Of a stretch of DNA of 7,904 nt, positions 3,702 through 7,904 are shown in pieces. The notes under the pieces were generated by a model. That model was given only the letters and a program-made list of their open reading frames with translations, searched no databases and was not told where the DNA came from. The stretch spans positions 1 to 7,904 of the forward strand of contig JAKMGM010000061.1 in assembly GCA_022424925.1 (NCBI GenBank). Reading direction: 5' to 3'. The stretch is from Candidatus Poseidoniaceae archaeon (GTDB lineage: Archaea; Thermoplasmatota; Poseidoniia; Poseidoniales; Poseidoniaceae). How positions within the stretch are numbered: position 1 is the stretch's first letter; the number at the start of each line of letters is the position of its first letter. A program made the translations under genes and the position numbers.

Positions 3702-5969
3702 ATGGCAGGTGCAGAAGTTACGACGACAATCAATTCTCAATGGCTGGACTTCGCTCCACTCATCATTCTTCTTCCAATGGTTGCTTTCGCAGTCATTTTA
3801 TTCCTAGGCCGGGTCTTCAACGGCAATCCTTTTTGGAAGAATACGCTCAAAGAGGGAGGACTGATTGCTCTTCCTGTCATGGGTGCCAGTTTGGTACTGT
3901 CGCTGCTTTTGATTTCAGAATTCTTAGAAGGGTTCAACCCACTGAAAGTGTTTGACCCTGAGGTCGTGGATAAAATCGCATGGGTAAACACAGCGGTTTG
4001 GAACGGCGGAAGTACGGTGACGCCAGTATCGCTTGGTTTCGGGATTTATGTCGACCACGTAACGGTCATGCTTCTGTTTGTGGCGGCTTTCCTGTGTCTT
4101 CTCATCAACACCTTCAGCATTGGCTACATGAACACTGACCCAATCAACGATAACCGCAACCATCGTTTCTATGCTGAATTCGTACTGTTCTGTTCCGGGA
4201 TGCTCGGCATGGTACTTGCGGATTCGTTCCTTTGGCTGTTTATCTTCTGGGAAATCATGGGTCTGTGTTCCTACCTTCTAATCGGCTTTTACTACGAACG
4301 CCCAAGTGCTGCGTCCGCTGCAAAGAAGGCGTTCATGACAACCCGTATTGGTGACGTGTTCTTGATGATTGGATTGGTAATGCTCTGGGATTTGTTCGGC
4401 TCTCTCGACTATGCTGTCGTGTTCAATGATGCGAACATCGAAGCGGTTGCGGAACAATCAGCAGGTACACTTCAATGGGCACTCGGTTTGATGTTTATCG
4501 GGGCTGTGGGCAAGTCTGCCCAGTTCCCGCTCCACGTTTGGTTGCCGGATGCAATGGAGGGGCCAACGCCTGTTTCAGCACTCATTCACGCCGCAACCAT
4601 GGTCAACGCTGGATTGTATCTTGTTGCTCGCATGTTCCCATTCTTTGGTGCAGAGGCGCTGCATGGCGACCTCGAGGATTTAGCATTCATCATCGCAGCA
4701 GTCGGTGGAATCACAGCGGTCATGGCTGCAGCGATTGCATTTGTTCAAATGGATTTGAAGAAAGTTCTTGCGTACTCGACAATGAGTCAACTGGCCTATA
4801 TTTTCACTGGACTTGGATGCGCAATGTACCTCGCAAATACGCTTGATTGGCACCATGACAAGGATGCGCATTACATCGTCGTGGTTGCGTTCGGTGCTGC
4901 TCTGTTCCACCTTTTCAATCACGCTATGGCAAAAGGAATGCTGTTCATGGCCAGTGGTTCGGTCATACACGAAGTCCATCATGCACACCACCATCTCCAT
5001 CATGACGACCATGGAGATGACCACCACGACGATCACTTTGATGCTCAATCGATGGAGAACATGGGCGGTCTTGCCTCGAAGATGCCAATCACTGCGACAG
5101 CCATGCTTGTCGGCTCTGCTTCGATTATGGGTCTGCCTCTTATCGGCGGATTCTGGTCGAAGGAAGGCATCATTGCCAACGCTTGGCGAGTCGCACAAGA
5201 CGACCCGCGCTTCTTCCTACCTGCAACGTGCGTACTGCTCGGTGCTGCAATGACTGGATTTTACATGTCGAGAATGTGGCTCAAAACCTTCGCTGGTAAA
5301 CCAAACAACGAGGTTGCAGCGCACGTCGGTCCTACCAATACATGGATTAAGACGCCGTTATTCATTCTCACCTTCGTGACCCTGTCCTCCGTAATCTTCG
5401 CTGGAATGGGCTTCACCCATTGGGCTTCTGACTCCTCGTATGCATTCCTTTCTGAGAAGAACCTCTTGGAAGGTATCGTTTACGAGATGGAACACGCATT
5501 TGCGAACTCCGATGCTTTCTTCTTCATTCTCACTTACGTGGCTATTTTCTTGGGCGCTGTTGTTGGGCCCGGCCTTGCAATGGCCTTGTACGGTGGCAAA
5601 CTTGCTGACGGTGAAGAGGCGAAACCCTGGATGCGTCCAGTGATTCAACTCAGTAGCTGGGTCAACAAACGCTTCCACTTCGATAATTCTGCCTTCGCTG
5701 AATCGAGTCTCGCAACGGCTCTTGAGCACCGCCTCTACATTGACGAGTACTACGACAAAGCAATGGTTAACATCGTGGCAGGATTCTCAAACAAGGCTGC
5801 TGAAGCTGACAGTGAAGTTATTGATGGAACCATCAAGGCCATCGAAAGCGGCTCGCAAACCCTGTCTTCTATCGTTCGTTCAATGACGACAGGGTCAGCT
5901 CGTGACTATATTTTGATGGTAGCAGTCGGCACATTAGCGATTTTCATGCTTGTATGGGGGGTGGCTTGA
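3702..5969 (+). CDS. nuoL: NuoL, distal antiporter-like proton-pumping subunit with a His-rich loop, 755 residues
   Basis: NuoL (ND5/MrpA-like family) is the outermost pump of the membrane arm, with a long lateral helix at its C-terminus. The key residues are visible: Glu184 in FWEIMGLCSYLLIGF; Lys271 in GAVGKSAQFPLHVWLPDAME (267-286); the GPTPVSALIHAATM block (287-300); the LKKVLAYSTMSQL block (352-364); His403, His407 and Lys411 in FHLFNHAMAKG; and Lys487 in GGFWSKEGI. These match E. coli Glu144, Lys229, His334, His338, Lys342 and Lys399. The C-terminal part (about 669-755) has the ALEHRLYIDEYYD block, a long amphipathic stretch and a final helix (about 736-753), consistent with the lateral helix and last transmembrane helix. 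Length is above the family's usual 600-670, partly because of the His/Asp-rich loop at 423-447. It follows nuoK by 9 bases and directly abuts nuoM. Confidence 0.97.
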   Translation: MAGAEVTTTINSQWLDFAPLIILLPMVAFAVILFLGRVFNGNPFWKNTLKEGGLIALPVMGASLVLSLLLISEFLEGFNPLKVFDPEVVDKIAWVNTAVWNGGSTVTPVSLGFGIYVDHVTVMLLFVAAFLCLLINTFSIGYMNTDPINDNRNHRFYAEFVLFCSGMLGMVLADSFLWLFIFWEIMGLCSYLLIGFYYERPSAASAAKKAFMTTRIGDVFLMIGLVMLWDLFGSLDYAVVFNDANIEAVAEQSAGTLQWALGLMFIGAVGKSAQFPLHVWLPDAMEGPTPVSALIHAATMVNAGLYLVARMFPFFGAEALHGDLEDLAFIIAAVGGITAVMAAAIAFVQMDLKKVLAYSTMSQLAYIFTGLGCAMYLANTLDWHHDKDAHYIVVVAFGAALFHLFNHAMAKGMLFMASGSVIHEVHHAHHHLHHDDHGDDHHDDHFDAQSMENMGGLASKMPITATAMLVGSASIMGLPLIGGFWSKEGIIANAWRVAQDDPRFFLPATCVLLGAAMTGFYMSRMWLKTFAGKPNNEVAAHVGPTNTWIKTPLFILTFVTLSSVIFAGMGFTHWASDSSYAFLSEKNLLEGIVYEMEHAFANSDAFFFILTYVAIFLGAVVGPGLAMALYGGKLADGEEAKPWMRPVIQLSSWVNKRFHFDNSAFAESSLATALEHRLYIDEYYDKAMVNIVAGFSNKAAEADSEVIDGTIKAIESGSQTLSSIVRSMTTGSARDYILMVAVGTLAIFMLVWGVA
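4968..5042 (+). other. His/Asp-rich loop in NuoL (possible metal or proton binding)
   Basis: Residues 423-447 contain 12 His and 7 Asp (for example HHAHHHLHHDDHGDD at 426-440). In E. coli NuoL the equivalent stretch is a short loop starting C-H-H-E-Q. It follows directly after the helix carrying His403, His407 and Lys411 and precedes MENMGGL. The DNA is a run of CAC/CAT and GAC/GAT codons without an exact tandem repeat. Confidence 0.85.
5956..5964 (+). promoter_or_regulatory. Ribosome binding site of nuoM
   Basis: GGGGGGTGG at the end of nuoL, 5 bases before the ATG at 5970. This G-rich site is weaker than the GGAGGTGA sites at other junctions. Because the nuoL stop abuts the nuoM start, reinitiation probably helps. 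Confidence 0.5.
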
Positions 5970-7610
5970 ATGCAAGATTGGATTTCATTGCCGCTGGTTG
6001 GTTTCCCGCTCATTTCGAGTCTCTTACTGCTTGCATTTGTCTCCAGAGCGAGCGCTTCGATGCGTGAAAAACTCTCGAACCCAATCCGAATGGCATGCCT
6101 AATATTTTCACTTGTTCTTCTCGGCATCACGACTGGAATGTTCTTCCAATATTTCGGGGATATCAGTTGGGAAGGAATCGGCTTTAACCAGTATGAATAT
6201 TATCATCAATACACCTGGATTGAATCGCTTGGAATCCACTGGACTGTGGGATTGGATGCCCTTTCGTTCCCGATGGTTTGGTTGACAACGTTCCTTCTTC
6301 CCGTGACGATTGTTGCGACATGGAACGAAAAGAACGGAGCTACCTATTTCCCAATTGTGTTGGCAATGGGAGGCGCTTTGATTGGTGTCTTTGTAGCCCT
6401 CGATTTGTTTATGTTCTATGTGTTCTGGGAATTGACACTCATTCCTATGTTCTTCCTCATTCTGGTATGGGGCGGTGCTGACCGAAAGTATGCATCACAG
6501 AAATTCTTCATCTATACCTTCACCGCCTCAGTCGTGATGTTGCTTGGTTTGATCACGCTCTATTTCTTCCAAGACCCTTCAAATCCTCTGCAATACGCTG
6601 GCTCAATGACCGGTCGAAGTTTCGATATTCCGACCATCACGCAGCACGCTTTCTCTGAAAACAGCAACGGAAACTGGTACCTCGGCTCGAGTATTCAGAA
6701 GGTTCTGTTTGCCATGCTCATGCTCGGGTTCTTGGTCAAATTACCAGCCGTTCCGTTCCACACTTGGTTGCCTGATGCGCACGTTCAAGCACCAACAGGT
6801 GGTTCAATGCTGCTTGCGGGTGTCATGCTCAAAATGGGTGCATACGGTATGTTCCGTTTGCCAATTAGTCTGTTCCCTCACGCACTGGAGTACTTCCAAC
6901 TCACTCTCATGGTGATTGGAATGGTTTCTTTGGTTTGGGGGGCTATTGTATGTCTTGGCCAAACCAACCTCAAGAAGATGGTTGCGTATTCCTCAGTATC
7001 GCACATGGGTGTCATTCTCATCGGTATTGCAACCATGCAACCCATGGGCTGGGCGGCTGCTTTGTTCATGATGTTTGCACACGGTATCATCAGCCCAATG
7101 CTGTTCGCTGTGTGTGGTGCGTTCAAACACCATTACCACAGTATGGAAATTGGCGCCATGCGAGGAATGGCCAAGCATTCTCCTTGGATTGCTACATCAA
7201 TGATGTTCGCATGGATGGCGTCTCTCGGGCTGCCATTGCTTGCAGGATTCGTGGCTGAACTGATGATGCTCATCGCTCTTTGGTACTTCATTGAAGCGAA
7301 CGGTTGGAGCGTTTTCTGGATGGTTGGACCTGCACTGGTTCTTGCCATCACTGCAGCGTATTACCTCTGGTCCATGCAACGCACAATCTTCGAAGGCGGT
7401 GACGAAACTCAACCGCCTGCATCGTTGCACGGCGAACCAATTCCTGACCTTGCTTCGCCTGAAAAAGTGGCCATGCTCATTTTGGCAGTGTTCACCATCC
7501 TGTTTGGTGTCATGCCTTGGATTGGCTTGGACATGATGCACGATTGGACGAAGCAAATTTTCGACGGATTGGTTTTACCAATTCTTGGCGACTTCAACGG
7601 AGGTATCTGA
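5970..7610 (+). CDS. nuoM: NuoM, middle antiporter-like proton-pumping subunit
   Basis: NuoM (ND4/MrpD-like family) is the middle of the three pumps. Key residues are intact: Glu154 in MFYVFWELTLIPMFF; Lys257 in FLVKLPAVPFHTWLPDAH (254-271); Lys288 in GVMLKMGAYGMFRL; the LKKMVAYSSVSHMG block (334-347); His371 in FAHGIISPMLF; and Glu430 in GFVAELMML. They match E. coli Glu144, Lys234, Lys265 and Glu407. The length of 546 residues is near the family norm of about 500 with slightly longer loops, notably at 201-240. The loop after the His371 helix, KHHYHSMEIGAMRG (386-399), departs from the usual R-x-H-T-R-D/E-I...G-G pattern. Glu430 in place of Lys at the last pump site separates it from NuoL. 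The start directly follows the nuoL stop; the gap to nuoN is one base. Confidence 0.97.
   Translation: MQDWISLPLVGFPLISSLLLLAFVSRASASMREKLSNPIRMACLIFSLVLLGITTGMFFQYFGDISWEGIGFNQYEYYHQYTWIESLGIHWTVGLDALSFPMVWLTTFLLPVTIVATWNEKNGATYFPIVLAMGGALIGVFVALDLFMFYVFWELTLIPMFFLILVWGGADRKYASQKFFIYTFTASVVMLLGLITLYFFQDPSNPLQYAGSMTGRSFDIPTITQHAFSENSNGNWYLGSSIQKVLFAMLMLGFLVKLPAVPFHTWLPDAHVQAPTGGSMLLAGVMLKMGAYGMFRLPISLFPHALEYFQLTLMVIGMVSLVWGAIVCLGQTNLKKMVAYSSVSHMGVILIGIATMQPMGWAAALFMMFAHGIISPMLFAVCGAFKHHYHSMEIGAMRGMAKHSPWIATSMMFAWMASLGLPLLAGFVAELMMLIALWYFIEANGWSVFWMVGPALVLAITAAYYLWSMQRTIFEGGDETQPPASLHGEPIPDLASPEKVAMLILAVFTILFGVMPWIGLDMMHDWTKQIFDGLVLPILGDFNGGI
7599..7604 (+). promoter_or_regulatory. Ribosome binding site of nuoN
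   Basis: GGAGGT within the last codons of nuoM, 7 bases before the ATG at 7612. It supports this start for the partial nuoN. Confidence 0.75.
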
Positions 7611-7611
7611 A

Positions 7612-7904
7612 ATGTCGAGCATAACTGAAGTTGAACCGTTCGGTGATGGATTCGTTGAGGCTTTGGGGCCTGAACTGATTCTGTTTGCAGGTATGCTCCT
7701 GCTCATCATCATTCCGAACCTCGGCAAGGGAACATTCCGAATTCCCGGGACGCAGATTCGACTCCCCTGGCTCTTTGGTGGTCAGCGTTTCAAGAGTATC
7801 AGTGACCCGCGTCTTCCTGCTTGGATTGCCACCTTGACGCTTGGCGGAGCGTTCCTGAGTGTTCTATACGGCTTCAGCGAAGGACTTGACCGCGTTGCCA
7901 TCGT
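7612..7904 (+). CDS. nuoN: NuoN, proximal antiporter-like subunit, N-terminal 97 residues (3' partial)
   Basis: An open frame runs from the ATG at 7612 to the right edge without a stop (97 codons plus 2 bases). NuoN (ND2 family) is the pump nearest the quinone module. The evidence is its position after nuoM and the block LGPELILFAGMLLLIIIP (18-35), which matches the usual (L/A)-x-P-E-L-x-L first helix of NuoN. A second hydrophobic helix begins at about residue 70 (AWIATLTLGGAFLSVLY). Between them lies a polar loop of about 35 residues (GKGTFRIPGTQIRLPWLFGG and onward), longer than the few residues common in bacterial NuoN. The catalytic Glu and Lys residues lie beyond the edge, so identification rests mainly on synteny and the first helix. 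Confidence 0.88.
   Translation, partial: MSSITEVEPFGDGFVEALGPELILFAGMLLLIIIPNLGKGTFRIPGTQIRLPWLFGGQRFKSISDPRLPAWIATLTLGGAFLSVLYGFSEGLDRVAI

Noticed and set aside
4983..5040. Tandem DNA repeat or minisatellite in the His-rich region
   Set aside because: CAC/CAT and GAC/GAT codons recur but no exact unit repeats in phase; it is a composition effect of the protein.
4680..5198. 172-codon open frame on the - strand opposite nuoL
   Set aside because: It is antisense to a clearly conserved coding region, includes the complement of the His/Asp run, and shows no recognisable domain; the openness follows from codon use of nuoL.
4813..5253. 146-codon + strand frame inside nuoL, Thr/Ile/Met rich
   Set aside because: It is a shifted reading of the His/Asp codon run; there is no ribosome binding site and the nuoL frame is conserved throughout.
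6780..6791. Gln in the NuoM block PDAHVQAP as a lost catalytic Glu
   Set aside because: Gln at this position also occurs in E. coli NuoM as I recall it (A-H-S-Q-A-P), so it is not an anomaly.
1..7904. Internal promoters, terminators, CRISPR, tRNA or mobile elements
   Set aside because: No gap is longer than 11 bases and I saw no hairpin followed by a T-run, no spaced direct repeats, no inverted repeats with target duplications and no tRNA-like cloverleaf; no exhaustive search was possible by eye.

Overview
The window is the distal part of a nuo operon encoding the membrane arm and the quinone-module end of a respiratory complex I-like enzyme (NADH:quinone oxidoreductase type, Nuo/Fpo family). 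Nine genes lie head to tail on the + strand in the canonical order: nuoD (3' end only), nuoH, nuoI, nuoJ split into two ORFs (called J1 and J2 here), nuoK, nuoL, nuoM and nuoN (5' end only). There are no rRNA or tRNA genes, CRISPR arrays, mobile elements, promoters or terminators that I can support. No intergenic gap exceeds 11 bases and two junctions are 4-base ATGA overlaps, so the window looks like the inside of one transcript whose promoter and terminator lie outside it.

Organism: the split NuoJ, the order D-H-I-J1-J2-K-L-M-N, the strong GGAGGTGA-type Shine-Dalgarno sites, the moderate base composition and several non-bacterial expansions (NuoH of 502 residues, NuoI of 329, NuoL of 755) fit a euryarchaeal lineage. 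My best guess is a Thermoplasmatota member such as marine Poseidoniales (Marine Group II). This is an inference from gene style, not from a marker gene, and it is moderately uncertain. An acid- or salt-adapted archaeon is less likely because the soluble segments are not extremely acidic.

Layout: bases 1-2850 hold quinone-module parts (NuoD C-terminus, NuoH, NuoI). Bases 2852-7904 hold the proton-pumping membrane subunits. NuoI passes electrons through two [4Fe-4S] clusters towards the quinone cavity formed at the NuoB/NuoD/NuoH interface. NuoH, J and K couple this chemistry to the antiporter-like subunits L, M and N, whose key Glu, Lys and His residues are all readable in L and M.

The enzyme itself is well known, but this version is remodelled. 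NuoI carries about 80 extra residues between its two cluster motifs, including a segment that reads like a small SH3-type beta-barrel. NuoH carries about 60 extra residues in the loop that normally lines the quinone cavity, plus an extra C-terminal helix. NuoL carries a loop with 12 His and 7 Asp in 25 residues directly after its proton-channel helix. NuoD keeps a hydrogenase-like DPC at its C-terminus and lacks an acidic residue usual in the family. These insertions are the points most worth a second look. I see no evidence in this window for a wholly new system such as defence or mobile functions.
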